Counted from the first letter of the stretch, positions 45,088 to 54,823 are shown. The stretch: DNA of 64,000 nucleotides from Psychroserpens jangbogonensis (GCF_000797465.1 NZ_JSWG01000015.1:248001-312000), one strand, 5' to 3'. A program made the numbers and translations. The notes: generated by a model not told the origin, from the sequence alone.

Positions 45088-46812
45088 ATGTATAGCAATA
45101 CAAAATTATTTACTGCAGTACTTCTTCTGTTATTTGTAAGCATTTGTAAATCGCAAACAAATTTTGTTGATAAAGCAACAGAGTTAGGTCTTGGTGTGTC
45201 TTGTGGAGATGGTACATTTGGAAACGGGATTACCTTTTATGATTATAATGATGATGGATGGGACGATATTACCTTAGCGACTCAAGCAGGTGAGTCTATT
45301 CGGTTTTTTAAAAATTTAAATGGTGTTTTTGTAGAAGAAATACTTAACATTCCGAATAATATGTCCTATATGAAGCAAGTTAATTGGGTTGATTATGATA
45401 ATGATAGTCATCTTGATTTGTTTGTTACAAGTAATATTGATGGTAACAGATTATATCGTAATGATGGTAATTTTAACTTTTCCGATGTTACTAATGACTC
45501 AGAATTACCTATAATTAATATGGGGACATATGGTGCGTCTTGGGGAGATTATAATAATGATGGCTATTTAGATGTCTTTATAAGTAATAGAGATAATACT
45601 GAATCTTACCCAAATTATCTCTATAGAAATAATAATGACGGTACGTTTACAAATGTTAGTGATTCTGCAGGTATTTTGAATACTAGTAATTTGTCATTTT
45701 GTTCAGCCTTTTTTGATTTCAATAATGATGGATGGCAAGATATCTATGTGTCTAAGGATAGAGATAATAACAAAAACGTATTGTATAAAAATAATGGTGA
45801 CGGAACATTTACTGATGTAAGTGAGTCTTCTAATACAGATTTATATATTGATGCCATGTCTGTTACAATTGGGGATTATAATAATGATGGTTGGTTTGAT
45901 ATATATGTAACTAATACATTTAATGGAAATGTATTTTTGCAAAATAATGGTGATGAGACATTTTCCAATATAGCAGTTGCTAACGGAACAACTTTTGAAA
46001 GTATTGGTTGGGGAGCTGTGTTTTTAGATGCTGAAAATGATATGGATTTAGATTTATATGTTAGTGGAGCACTTGATGGATCAAATGCAAGTTTTCTTTC
46101 AGCTTCATTTTATGAGAATGATGGCACCGGAAATTTTACGATTCCGACTACTGGTTTCACAAATGATAACAGACAGAGTTTTGCTAATGCTATTGGAGAT
46201 ATAGATAACGATGGTTTTCCTGAAATAGCAGTAAGTAATAATAATTTTGAAAACATTTTTATTTGGAAAAATGAAGTTTCATCTACCAATAACTGGCTTA
46301 AAATAAATTTAGAAGGCATTCAAAGTAATAAAAGAGGTATAGGCTCATTAATTGAAATCTCAATTAATGGCGTAAAGCAATATCGATATACACTATGTGG
46401 AGAAGGTTATTTGGGGCAAAACTCTGGCACTGAAATTTTTGGTTTAGGTGATAATAACACTGTGGATTATTTAAAAGTCACTTGGCTTAGTGGTGTAATT
46501 GATGTTATTACAGATGTTACTGCCAATCAAACATTAAATATTTTAGAAGGCTCAAATACGCTTTCTAATAATGAATTTGTGATTAATGATATTAAAATAA
46601 TTCCAAATCCAGTAGAGAACATATTAACCATCAATTCTAAAGAACCAATTGAAAAGATTGAAGTTTATAATATTCTTGGCCAAAAAACCAATTATTCTAC
46701 TTCTGGAAAAACAACAGAGAGTATTGATTTGTCAGGTTTGAATTCTGGAGTTTATATGGTTAAAGTGTTAGTTGCTGAGCAAGTAAAAGTGATTAGAATA
46801 ATTAAAAACTAA
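45088..46812 (+). CDS. CRTAC1-type FG-GAP/VCBS repeat protein with ASPIC/UnbV and T9SS domains
   Basis: A 574-aa secreted protein: signal peptide (MYSNTKLFTAVLLLLFVSIC), then a beta-propeller of FG-GAP/VCBS repeats, each with a Ca2+-binding loop (DYNDDGWDD, DYDNDSHLD, DYNNDGYLD, DFNNDGWQD, DYNNDGWFD, DIDNDGFPE). Residues about 400-485 are the ASPIC/UnbV domain (GIGSLIEISINGVKQYR), followed by a T9SS sorting domain (KIIPNPVENILTIN). It is probably a surface adhesion or carbohydrate-related protein. A decayed copy of it lies directly downstream. Confidence 0.9.
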   Translation: MYSNTKLFTAVLLLLFVSICKSQTNFVDKATELGLGVSCGDGTFGNGITFYDYNDDGWDDITLATQAGESIRFFKNLNGVFVEEILNIPNNMSYMKQVNWVDYDNDSHLDLFVTSNIDGNRLYRNDGNFNFSDVTNDSELPIINMGTYGASWGDYNNDGYLDVFISNRDNTESYPNYLYRNNNDGTFTNVSDSAGILNTSNLSFCSAFFDFNNDGWQDIYVSKDRDNNKNVLYKNNGDGTFTDVSESSNTDLYIDAMSVTIGDYNNDGWFDIYVTNTFNGNVFLQNNGDETFSNIAVANGTTFESIGWGAVFLDAENDMDLDLYVSGALDGSNASFLSASFYENDGTGNFTIPTTGFTNDNRQSFANAIGDIDNDGFPEIAVSNNNFENIFIWKNEVSSTNNWLKINLEGIQSNKRGIGSLIEISINGVKQYRYTLCGEGYLGQNSGTEIFGLGDNNTVDYLKVTWLSGVIDVITDVTANQTLNILEGSNTLSNNEFVINDIKIIPNPVENILTINSKEPIEKIEVYNILGQKTNYSTSGKTTESIDLSGLNSGVYMVKVLVAEQVKVIRIIKN

Positions 46813-46860
46813 TTTAGCCTAGTTTTTTTTATAAAATTTACTTTCAATAGTATAGATATT

Positions 46861-47721
46861 ATGAAAAAAACTTACTTAATAATTTGTTGTTTTCTATTGT
46901 TTTCAAACAATATGTTGTCACAAATCACTTTTGATGAAACATCTAGTTCTTATGGTGTAAACGCTTCTTTTGGGACTGGTTTTGTGTGTGGATGTATTTC
47001 ATTTTGTGACTTTGATAATGATGGCTCTAACAACTATAATATACCAACTAATGCTGGATTCATGAATGATACAGAAGAGAGTTATTCTAATGCTATTGGA
47101 GATATTAATAATGATGGTTATCCAGATATTATTGTAAATAATGAGGCTGCAAATATGTTTCTATGGGAGAATAATTGTGATAATAATATCAATAATAATT
47201 GGTTAAAAGTTTAATTAGAAGGTTCAATATCTAATAAAGATGGTATAGGCTCATTTATAGAAATTTCAATAAATGGGAATAAGCAATATAGATACACAGT
47301 TGCAGGTGAAGGTTACCTTTCCCAAAATTCTAATACTGAATTTTTTGGATTAGCCGATAATTCTGTAATTGATTATGTTAAGGTGAATTGACTTAGTGGA
47401 ATAGAAGATGTATATGTTAATGTTAATGCAAATCAAACTTTAGATCTAGTGGAAGGTGAAACACTGTCTACTGGAAGTTATACATCTTCAAAACTTAAAA
47501 TCTATCCTAACCCTGTTTCAGATATTGTAACCGTTGAGCACACAAAACCCATTCAACAATTGAAACTTATCAATTCTATTGGACAAGTCGTTTTATCAAA
47601 ATCATTTCCTGATGATGTTACTTCCGCAAAAATTGACGTTTCAAATGCTCAGTTAGGACATTATATTTTAGTAATATCTACGACTGATTATGTATATTAT
47701 CAAAAACTAATTATAAATTAG
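46861..47721 (+). pseudogene. Decayed tandem paralogue of the CRTAC1-type gene
   Basis: One reading frame runs 46861-47721, with a signal peptide start (MKKTYLIICCFLLFSNNMLS) and a T9SS C-terminus (LKIYPNPVSDIVTVEH). Compared with the gene upstream, most of the propeller is missing: FDNDGS joins straight to the NNYNIPTNAGF segment, in frame. Two in-frame stops interrupt it: TAA at 47212-47214 (where the paralogue has Asn) and TGA at 47389-47391 (where it has Trp, in KV.WLSG). The frame is otherwise intact across ASPIC/UnbV and C-terminal domain, so decay is recent. Two short open stretches (46861-47214, 47449-47721) are remnants, not genes. Confidence 0.88.
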
Positions 47722-47760
47722 TTTTTGCACTTTATCGATTAGTTTTGTGCTTTATCGATT
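47720..47760. repeat. Tandem 20/21-bp direct repeat
   Basis: AGTTTTTGCACTTTATCGATT (two-part: 47720-47740) is followed directly by AGTTTTGTGCTTTATCGATT (47741-47760). The copies end in the same TTTATCGATT. They lie between the pseudogene stop and the 636-aa adhesin gene. Confidence 0.7.
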
Positions 47761-47863
47761 AATTTTATATTTTTAGCAATTATGAACTTTCTGTATTACT
47801 TATTTAACAGATAATCAATACATTTAACAACGAATTTACTTTATTAACAAATACTTAATCAAT

Positions 47864-49774
47864 ATGAAAAAAATTACTTTTTTAATGACCCTTTTATTAA
47901 TGTGGTCAATTAATTCTAATGCTCAATACGTAAACGAAGATTTCGAAAGCGGAACATTTCCTCCAGCAGGATGGATCGATGAAGCTGGCACAACTGACTC
48001 AGGAGCTCCTGATTTTTTCACAGAAAATGGAGATGTTTGGGGTGAAAATATAACTCGCTCTAATTCACCTTCAACATCTGCTTTTTTTGATGATTTTGGT
48101 GGTGATCAGTATCATGATAGATGGTTAATTTCTCCAGCATTTGATTTGTCTACTGCTGTAGGTCCTGAATTAATTTATTTTGACAATGTTAACTTTGCAA
48201 CTTTTGCAGCTACTCAAGAAGTATTGTGGTCAGAAGACTACACTGGTTCTGGAGATCCTGCATTAGCTACATGGAACTTATTAAACGGTGCAACTGGTGC
48301 TGAAGATACTTGGGTTGAAAATGGCCCATATCCAATACCATCTACTGGTACAGCGGTTTACGTTGCTTTTAGTTATCAAGGTGAATTTGCTGCCGAATGG
48401 TATGTTGATGACGTATTAGTAAGAGATGCATTAACTTGCACTCCTGCTGTTGGTTCAGTAACACTAGTTGAAGATTGCCCTAGCCTTGAATATAGTATTG
48501 ATGTTACAGTTACAGATTTGGGAGATTCAACAACAGTTACAGTAACAAATGATGGTGGAGAGCCAGATGTAGATGTTACAAGTGTTCCAACAACAGTTAC
48601 ATTAGGCCCTTACGCATCAGGAACAACAGTTAACGTGTCATTATTACACGAATCTGATCCTGCATGTGATGTTAATTTAGGAGCTACAGTAGATGCTTGT
48701 CCACTACCACCACCTGCCAATGATGATTTGGCTAATGCACAACCTATAGATTGTACAACAACTGCTTTAACAGGAAGTACTGCAAATGCAACTTTAGATG
48801 AAGATGATGCACCTGACGGTTTTACAGCTGATATGGATGCACCTAATGTATGGTTTAGCTATGATAGTGCTACTGAAGGCGCAGCTGATGTAACAGTTAG
48901 CTTATGTGGGTCAACTTATGATACTTCATTTTTAGTGTATACAGGTACATCAGGAGCACTTACAATAGTTGCTGGTAATGATGATAATGCTGCAGCTTGT
49001 GGAGTTGGTAGTGTACAAAGTGAAGGAACTTTTACAGCTAATGGTACAGATACGTATTTAATTGCTGTTGAAGGATGGGATCCAGGAAGTACAGGAGACT
49101 TTACAATGACAATATCATGTGTAGCTTCTTGTTCTCCAGTTCAAATGAATCAGGATTGCGCATCTGCAACTGCATTAGCCGTTGATGGTATTCCGACAAC
49201 TCAAGATAATACATGTGCAACAGTTAATGCTGCAACTACATCATGTGAATTGTTTTCAACTATTGCTGATGTGTGGTTTACATTTGTTGCTCCTGCAAGT
49301 GGAGAAGTAAATATCGTTACGGCTTTAGGTACTGCAACTGCAGCTCATGCTGCTGTATATGAAGGTACTTGTGGAGCTTTAACAGAAATAGCATGTAGTA
49401 CTGCAGTTACTGGAGGTGGTAGTTTAACAGCTTTAACTCCTGGTAATACATATTACATTCAGTTATGGAATAACGGTTCTGAGGAAGGTACGATGGATAT
49501 CACGCTTTCTGATGCATCATTATCTCTTAGTACTTTTGAGAATGAAAATGCATTTACATACTTCCCTAATCCAGTGAAGAATGAATTGTCATTAAGAGCT
49601 CAAAGTAATATTCAAAATGTATCAGTATTTAATATGCTAGGTCAAGAAGTTCTAAGAGCTGCACCTAACACTTTAGAAAGTAACTTAGATATGAATGGAT
49701 TAAGCCAAGGCGCTTACTTCGTACAAGTAACTATCAATAATGTTACTGAAACAGTAAGAATTTTAAAGCAATAA
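47864..49774 (+). CDS. T9SS-secreted adhesin-like protein with choice-of-anchor J domain
   Basis: A 636-aa exported protein: signal peptide (MKKITFLMTLLLMWSINSNA), a choice-of-anchor J/cleaved-adhesin-like jelly roll (NEDFESGTFPPAGWIDE ... DRWLISPAFDLS ... AEWYVDDVLVRD, residues about 21-190), a repeat module from 191 (CTPAVGSVTLVEDC ... GPYASGTTVNV) shared with the 1250-aa protein, two PPC-like domains with NVWFSYDS and DVWFTFVAP motifs, and a T9SS domain (FTYFPNPVKNELSLRAQSN). The last 80 residues are nearly the same as those of the 1250-aa protein. It is likely surface displayed. No enzyme motif is visible. Confidence 0.9.
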   Translation: MKKITFLMTLLLMWSINSNAQYVNEDFESGTFPPAGWIDEAGTTDSGAPDFFTENGDVWGENITRSNSPSTSAFFDDFGGDQYHDRWLISPAFDLSTAVGPELIYFDNVNFATFAATQEVLWSEDYTGSGDPALATWNLLNGATGAEDTWVENGPYPIPSTGTAVYVAFSYQGEFAAEWYVDDVLVRDALTCTPAVGSVTLVEDCPSLEYSIDVTVTDLGDSTTVTVTNDGGEPDVDVTSVPTTVTLGPYASGTTVNVSLLHESDPACDVNLGATVDACPLPPPANDDLANAQPIDCTTTALTGSTANATLDEDDAPDGFTADMDAPNVWFSYDSATEGAADVTVSLCGSTYDTSFLVYTGTSGALTIVAGNDDNAAACGVGSVQSEGTFTANGTDTYLIAVEGWDPGSTGDFTMTISCVASCSPVQMNQDCASATALAVDGIPTTQDNTCATVNAATTSCELFSTIADVWFTFVAPASGEVNIVTALGTATAAHAAVYEGTCGALTEIACSTAVTGGGSLTALTPGNTYYIQLWNNGSEEGTMDITLSDASLSLSTFENENAFTYFPNPVKNELSLRAQSNIQNVSVFNMLGQEVLRAAPNTLESNLDMNGLSQGAYFVQVTINNVTETVRILKQ

Positions 49775-49793
49775 GCTTAAACAAATATTATTT

Positions 49794-49820
49794 CAAAAGC
49801 CACCTTTAAGGTGGCTTTTG
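49794..49820 (+). terminator. Intrinsic terminator after the 636-aa adhesin gene
   Basis: A hairpin CAAAAGCCACC TTTAA GGTGGCTTTTG, sharing the stem core with the terminator at 44989-45017. Confidence 0.88.
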
Positions 49821-49847
49821 TATTTTGTTTATTTACCTTTGTTATGT

Positions 49848-50861
49848 ATGGATGCATTACATTATTCATTTATTGTACCAGTCTTTAATAGACCAGATGA
49901 AATTAAAGAACTATTACAAAGCTTCTTAGCAATTGAAGGAAATACCCCTTTCGAAATTGTAATTATTGAAGATGGCTCTACTATTGACTGTAAAGCTATA
50001 GTAAAGGATTTTGAAACGGATTTGAATATTTCATATTATTACAAGCCTAATTCAGGTCCTGGTAGTTCTAGAAATTATGGCATGCTAAAAGCAAAAGGCA
50101 ATTACTTCATAATTTTAGATTCAGATTGTTTATTACCTCCTCAGTATTTATCAGTAGTAATTAGTGAACTTGATAAAGAATATGTAGATTGTTTTGGTGG
50201 TCCTGATGCTGCCGATCAATCGTTCACAAATCTGCAAAAAGCAATTAATTTTGCTATGACCTCTTTTATAACCACTGGAGGAATTAGAGGGTCAAAATCA
50301 CAGAATGATAAATTTCAGCCAAGAAGTTTTAATATGGGCATTTCTAAAGCTGCTTTTGAAGCGTCTGAAGGCTTTGGAAACATTCATCCTGGTGAAGATC
50401 CCGATTTGTCAATAAGATTAACTAAATTAGGTTTTAAGACTAAACTTTTTAATAACGCATTTGTATACCATAAACGAAGAATATCTTGGTCCAAATTTTA
50501 TAAGCAAGTTTATAAATTTGGTCTAGTAAGACCAATCCTCAATTTGTGGCACCCAACAAGTGAACGTATCATTTATTGGTTTCCTACCATATTTTGTTTG
50601 GGATTAGTATTAGCCACTATTTCTGCTAGTTTTGGTAATTATTTTTTATTGATTATTTTTAGTTTATATATAGTTTTAGCCTTTGTATTGGCTTTAATTC
50701 AAACCAAAAATTTAGTGATTGCTATACAAGCAATTTTTGCAATATTTGTTCAGTTTTTGGGCTATGGTTTTGGGTTTTTAAAATCCACTATAGTTATTAA
50801 GGTATTAAGAAAGGAACCAGAAAATTACTATCCTAATCTATTTTTTAAGAATGCTAACTAA
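49848..50861 (+). CDS. Family 2 glycosyltransferase
   Basis: A 338-aa GT2 enzyme: GT-A domain with YSFIVPVFNRPDEIKELLQS, IIEDGST, the NSGPGSSRNYGM loop and the metal-binding YFIILDSDCLLPP (DSD), then RSFNMGISKAAFEA and GEDPDLSIRLTKLGF. Two or three hydrophobic helices near 245-310 suggest membrane association. Start at ATG 49848; an upstream in-frame TTG (49818) lies in the terminator. It is co-transcribed with the YbbR-type gene (overlap of 11 bases). The acceptor is unknown. Confidence 0.92.
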   Translation: MDALHYSFIVPVFNRPDEIKELLQSFLAIEGNTPFEIVIIEDGSTIDCKAIVKDFETDLNISYYYKPNSGPGSSRNYGMLKAKGNYFIILDSDCLLPPQYLSVVISELDKEYVDCFGGPDAADQSFTNLQKAINFAMTSFITTGGIRGSKSQNDKFQPRSFNMGISKAAFEASEGFGNIHPGEDPDLSIRLTKLGFKTKLFNNAFVYHKRRISWSKFYKQVYKFGLVRPILNLWHPTSERIIYWFPTIFCLGLVLATISASFGNYFLLIIFSLYIVLAFVLALIQTKNLVIAIQAIFAIFVQFLGYGFGFLKSTIVIKVLRKEPENYYPNLFFKNAN

Positions 50862-51819
50862 ATTAAGATCCATACTAATCAGGTCAATCAAGAACAAAAA
50901 ACTCAATGTTTTTGGTTTATTTTTTTTATTGGCTTTTTTAATACTGGTCCTTAGCAAACTTTCAAAATCTTATACTGAAACATTAACTGTTGGTGTTAAT
51001 TATATTAATCTACCAGAAGATAAAGTCTTAACAATTGAGAACCAGCCAGAATTAAATATTACAGTAAGTACTTTTGGGTTTAATCTATTTGGATCCTATT
51101 TTTATGATAAAACGGTGCCTATCGATTTAAAGAATGATGCTTATATAAATAATGACACTTATATCTGGATAGCTAACCGAGCAATGTCTGATATAAAAAG
51201 TCAATTTGGTAATAATTTTGAAATAGTGTCTGTGCAACCAGATACTTTGAGTTTTCCTTTCGGAACCTTATCTGTTAAGAAGGTGCCAATTAAGCTTAAT
51301 TCAAACGTGACTTTTGCATCAGGATATGATACATTATATGGAATGGTTTTAGTTCCAGATTCTATTAAAGTAATTGGATCAGATACTGAGATTAAGACTG
51401 TTGATTATATTGAAACTTCAGAATTAAGATTATTAGATATTAAAGAAAATATAAATGCCACTATAAAGCTCATACTTCCAGAAGAAGGTAATACATTAAA
51501 ATTGTCTCAGGAAAATATTGAAGTTACTGCTGAAGTGCAAAAATTTACTGAAGGGACTCTTGAAATCCCTGTTGTCATTAATAATCTTCCATCTGATATT
51601 CAAATTAACTATTTCCCTAAAATGATTAAAGTATCTTATGAAGTGAGTTTAAATCATTATAAATCTATTAAACCAACAGATTTTAAGATTGAATGTGATT
51701 ATTTAGAAATAGAGTCTTCTAATAAAACATATTTCACGCCTAAGTTTATACGATTGCCAGAAAATGTGAAGCGCGTTAAAATGAAACAAGATAAAATTGA
51801 ATATATCATAACAGAATAG
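50851..51819 (+). CDS. YbbR-like domain protein
   Basis: A 322-aa protein with a short basic N-terminus, one membrane helix (VFGLFFLLAFLILVLSKLS, about 20-38) and three YbbR-like beta domains facing the periplasm (TLTVGVNYINLPEDKVL, VSVQPDTLSFPFGTLSVKKV, IYFPKMIKVSYEVS-like end). Related proteins regulate cyclic-di-AMP synthesis (CdaR) in Gram-positives, but this gene is next to coaE, not a cyclase. The start overlaps the GT2 end; coaE starts 1 base after its stop. Confidence 0.82.
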   Translation: MLTKLRSILIRSIKNKKLNVFGLFFLLAFLILVLSKLSKSYTETLTVGVNYINLPEDKVLTIENQPELNITVSTFGFNLFGSYFYDKTVPIDLKNDAYINNDTYIWIANRAMSDIKSQFGNNFEIVSVQPDTLSFPFGTLSVKKVPIKLNSNVTFASGYDTLYGMVLVPDSIKVIGSDTEIKTVDYIETSELRLLDIKENINATIKLILPEEGNTLKLSQENIEVTAEVQKFTEGTLEIPVVINNLPSDIQINYFPKMIKVSYEVSLNHYKSIKPTDFKIECDYLEIESSNKTYFTPKFIRLPENVKRVKMKQDKIEYIITE

Positions 51820-51820
51820 G

Positions 51821-52420
51821 ATGAAAGTAGTCGGACTTACAGGAGGTATAGGAAGTGGGAAAACTACAGTTGCTCACTTATTCGAAAGTTTGGATGTGCC
51901 CATTTATATTGCTGATATTGAAGCAAAGCTTTTAATGAATAACTCTGAGGATATTAAAAGAGAACTTATTGATCTTTTTGGAGAAAATGCGTATTTGAAT
52001 AATGAACTTAACAGACCATTTATAGCCGATAAAATTTTTAATAATAAAGACTTTTTAAATAAAATGAATGCTATTGTGCATCCAAAGGTTGGAGAACATT
52101 TTAAGCGTTGGTTAAAACAACAGCATTCCCCTTATGTTATAAAAGAAGTCGCTATTATTTTTGAACATAAGCAACAATCACAATACGATCTAATTATTTC
52201 CGTTATAGCCAATAAAGACAAACGTTTGCAACGCGTGCTTAATCGAGACGAAAGCACTCCTGAAAAAGTTTTAGCCATTATGGAACATCAAATGAATGAT
52301 GTAGATAAAGCTAAACTATCTGACTTTGTTATTCTTAACAACGACAAAACCACATTAAAAAATCAGTTGCAGAAAATACACCAATCTATACTGAAACATA
52401 TCGAAAATTCTGCAATTTAA
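51821..52420 (+). CDS. coaE: Dephospho-CoA kinase
   Basis: A 199-aa P-loop kinase for the last step of CoA synthesis: VVGLTGGIGSGKTTVA Walker A, DADI-type substrate segment IYIADIEAKLLM, MNAIVHPKVGEHFKRW and RVLNRDE lid. Standard length. It follows the YbbR-type gene by 1 base. coaBC for the same pathway lies 15 kb away. Confidence 0.95.
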   Translation: MKVVGLTGGIGSGKTTVAHLFESLDVPIYIADIEAKLLMNNSEDIKRELIDLFGENAYLNNELNRPFIADKIFNNKDFLNKMNAIVHPKVGEHFKRWLKQQHSPYVIKEVAIIFEHKQQSQYDLIISVIANKDKRLQRVLNRDESTPEKVLAIMEHQMNDVDKAKLSDFVILNNDKTTLKNQLQKIHQSILKHIENSAI

Positions 52421-52483
52421 CTTTTGTGTTAATGTAAGGTTAAAGGGGAGCACATGTAAATGTTAAAATGTTAAATTTGAGCG

Positions 52484-54055
52484 ATGGGCAAAAAGCTATT
52501 CATTTTGTTGGTGGTTTTAATGAGTTTATCACTCATAGGTATCATTTTCGTTCAGGCGTTTTTTATTAATAATACATTAGAAAACGAGGAGAAAAATTTT
52601 ACATTAAATGTAAAACGTTCTTTAAGTTCTGTATCAAAAGCCATTGAAGAAAAAGAGTTTGAAGTGTATTCAAATAGGCTTCAGAATCTTATTGAAAGTG
52701 GAGTAGATCCAGATTCAACAGCAATACGACAAGTATTTATTCTAGAACAAGATGATTTATCAAACGAGACTAGGATTTACGGTAATGCCATTTCTGAAGA
52801 AAGCTTTAAAGTACCATCATTGTTCTTTGACATTGGTTTAGACAGTTTCAATTTGAGTCGTGTAAGAAACACGAGGATAACTGAAACATATGACAATAAT
52901 AGGTTGGATGGAAGCAAGTCTATTAGTTTGCAAAAATCTATTAAAAATATTAGCAATCTAACGTATCTTGAAAAGGCTCAATTTGAGTCTATAACTAGAG
53001 ATCAATTTAAAAACATACCAGTTTATAAACGTGTATCTGTTGATGATGTTAATTTTCTTTTAGAAAAGCAACTTGATTATAATGGAATTGATACAAGTTT
53101 TGAATTTGCTATTTACGATAGAGATCTTTCAACAAAAGTACAATCAAGAAATTTTGATTTAAATCCAGATTCAACAATTGGAGTTCCGGTTTTTCTTGAT
53201 AATAATAATGAAAGTGATTATATGCTTTATGTTGATTTTCCGCAAAGAAAAAAGTTTTTATTGTCATCTATATTAGGAATGATAGCATTATCAATTCTAT
53301 TTACATCTATAATCGTTATTGCTTATACAAGTGCCATTTATCAATTGATAAAACAACGTCAAATCTCACAGATTAAAACAGATTTTATCAATAACATGAC
53401 GCATGAGTTTAAGACACCAATTGCAACAATTAATTTGGCTTTAGATTCAATTAGGAACCCTAAAGTAATTGGAGATCAAGAAAAAGTATTGCGTTACCTT
53501 AGAATGATTAAGGAAGAGAATAAAAGGATGAATGCGCAAGTAGAAAATGTGTTAAGGATTTCTAAGTTAGAGAAAAATGAACTTAACATTAGTAAGGAAA
53601 GAGTAAAGTTGCACGACTTAATAGAAGATGCAGTTGCACATATAGAATTGATTGTTGAGGATAAAAAAGGGTATGTAAATATCCATTTGGATGCTGAAAA
53701 ATCTTCAGTTCTAGCAAACGAAACACATTTTACAAATGTTATTGTAAATATGTTGGATAATGCGGTGAAATATAGTGATGAGGCACCTAAAATTGATGTG
53801 TATACTGAAAATGTTGGGAATAATATATTATTAAAAATTACCGATGAAGGTAACGGAATGTCTAAACAAGTACAGAAAAAAGTGTTCGAAAAATTTTATA
53901 GAGAACATACAGGAAATGTACATAATGTTAAAGGTCACGGATTAGGTTTGGCCTATGTTAAAAGAATAGTAGATGACCATCAAGGTCATATATCAGTAGA
54001 AAGTGAAAAAGGAAAAGGTAGTGTGTTTACAATCAAACTGCCATTAATATCATAA
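52484..54055 (+). CDS. Sensor histidine kinase (RprX-like)
   Basis: A 523-aa two-component kinase: TM1 at about 5-28, a periplasmic sensor region of about 230 residues, TM2 at 259-284, then HisKA with phospho-acceptor His307 (FINNMTHEFKTPIATI), and an HATPase with N-box NMLDNAVKYSDE, ITDEGNGMS and GHGLGLAYVKRIVDDH. No HAMP domain is obvious. The response regulator follows 3 bases later. The signal is unknown. Confidence 0.93.
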   Translation: MGKKLFILLVVLMSLSLIGIIFVQAFFINNTLENEEKNFTLNVKRSLSSVSKAIEEKEFEVYSNRLQNLIESGVDPDSTAIRQVFILEQDDLSNETRIYGNAISEESFKVPSLFFDIGLDSFNLSRVRNTRITETYDNNRLDGSKSISLQKSIKNISNLTYLEKAQFESITRDQFKNIPVYKRVSVDDVNFLLEKQLDYNGIDTSFEFAIYDRDLSTKVQSRNFDLNPDSTIGVPVFLDNNNESDYMLYVDFPQRKKFLLSSILGMIALSILFTSIIVIAYTSAIYQLIKQRQISQIKTDFINNMTHEFKTPIATINLALDSIRNPKVIGDQEKVLRYLRMIKEENKRMNAQVENVLRISKLEKNELNISKERVKLHDLIEDAVAHIELIVEDKKGYVNIHLDAEKSSVLANETHFTNVIVNMLDNAVKYSDEAPKIDVYTENVGNNILLKITDEGNGMSKQVQKKVFEKFYREHTGNVHNVKGHGLGLAYVKRIVDDHQGHISVESEKGKGSVFTIKLPLIS

Positions 54056-54058
54056 ATT

Positions 54059-54769
54059 ATGGAAGAACAAAACAAAAAAATACTTTTAGTCGAAGATGAT
54101 CCAAATTTTGGAACAGTATTAAAAGACTACCTTAATATGAATGATTACGATGTTGTTCATGCTAAAAACGGAATGGAAGGTTTCGAAAAATTCAAGAAGG
54201 ATGATTTCGATCTTTGTATTTTAGATGTAATGATGCCTTATAAAGACGGATTTACACTCGCTAAAGAAATACGTGAGAAAAATACCGATGTTCCAATTAT
54301 CTTCTTAACCGCTAAAGCAATGAAAGAAGATGTCCTTAAAGGTTATAAAGTTGGGGCAGATGACTATTTAAATAAACCTTTTGATAGTGAAGTTCTTTTA
54401 ATGAAAATAAAGGCTATCATTCAACGTAAGGCTACAGATACAATTGCAGATAGTAAGCAGTTTGAATTTAAAATTGGTAGGTTTGATTTAAACTCAAAAC
54501 TACGTTTCTTAAAATGTGATGGTAAAGATCCAATAAAACTATCTCCAAAAGAAAACGAATTACTTCGTCTTTTAGCACTTCATGAAAATGATTTAATGCC
54601 AAGAGAACTTGCACTTACAAAGATATGGAGAGACGATAACTATTTTACGTCAAGAAGTATGGATGTTTATATAGCTAAGCTTAGAAAGTATTTGAAACTT
54701 GATCCAAAAGTAGAAATATTAAATATTCATGGTGAAGGGTTTAGATTAGTAGTTAACCTAGACGAATAG
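54059..54769 (+). CDS. OmpR-family response regulator (RprY-like)
   Basis: A 236-aa regulator: receiver domain with acidic pair Glu12-Asp13, phospho-acceptor Asp56 in DLCILDVMMP, Thr84 and Lys86 in FLTAKA; C-terminal OmpR winged helix (LSPKENELLRLLALHEND, FTSRSMDVYIAKLRKYLK, ILNIHGEGFRLV). Paired with the kinase just upstream. Strong terminator after it at 54792-54820. Confidence 0.95.
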   Translation: MEEQNKKILLVEDDPNFGTVLKDYLNMNDYDVVHAKNGMEGFEKFKKDDFDLCILDVMMPYKDGFTLAKEIREKNTDVPIIFLTAKAMKEDVLKGYKVGADDYLNKPFDSEVLLMKIKAIIQRKATDTIADSKQFEFKIGRFDLNSKLRFLKCDGKDPIKLSPKENELLRLLALHENDLMPRELALTKIWRDDNYFTSRSMDVYIAKLRKYLKLDPKVEILNIHGEGFRLVVNLDE

Positions 54770-54791
54770 AAATTCTATAATTTAGAATATG

Positions 54792-54820
54792 AATCCAGCA
54801 TTTATGCTGGATTTTTTTTT
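54792..54820 (+). terminator. Intrinsic terminator of the two-component operon
   Basis: AATCCAGCA / TGCTGGATT stem with a TTTA loop and a nine-T run, 22 bases after the regulator stop. Confidence 0.93.
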
Positions 54821-54823
54821 GCC

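Noticed and set aside
47449-47721. Separate small T9SS-domain gene
   Set aside because: It is in the same frame as 46861-47214 and aligns with the end of the intact neighbour, so it is the tail of a pseudogene.
47720-47760. CRISPR-like repeat pair
   Set aside because: Only two adjacent, non-identical copies with no spacer and no cas genes.
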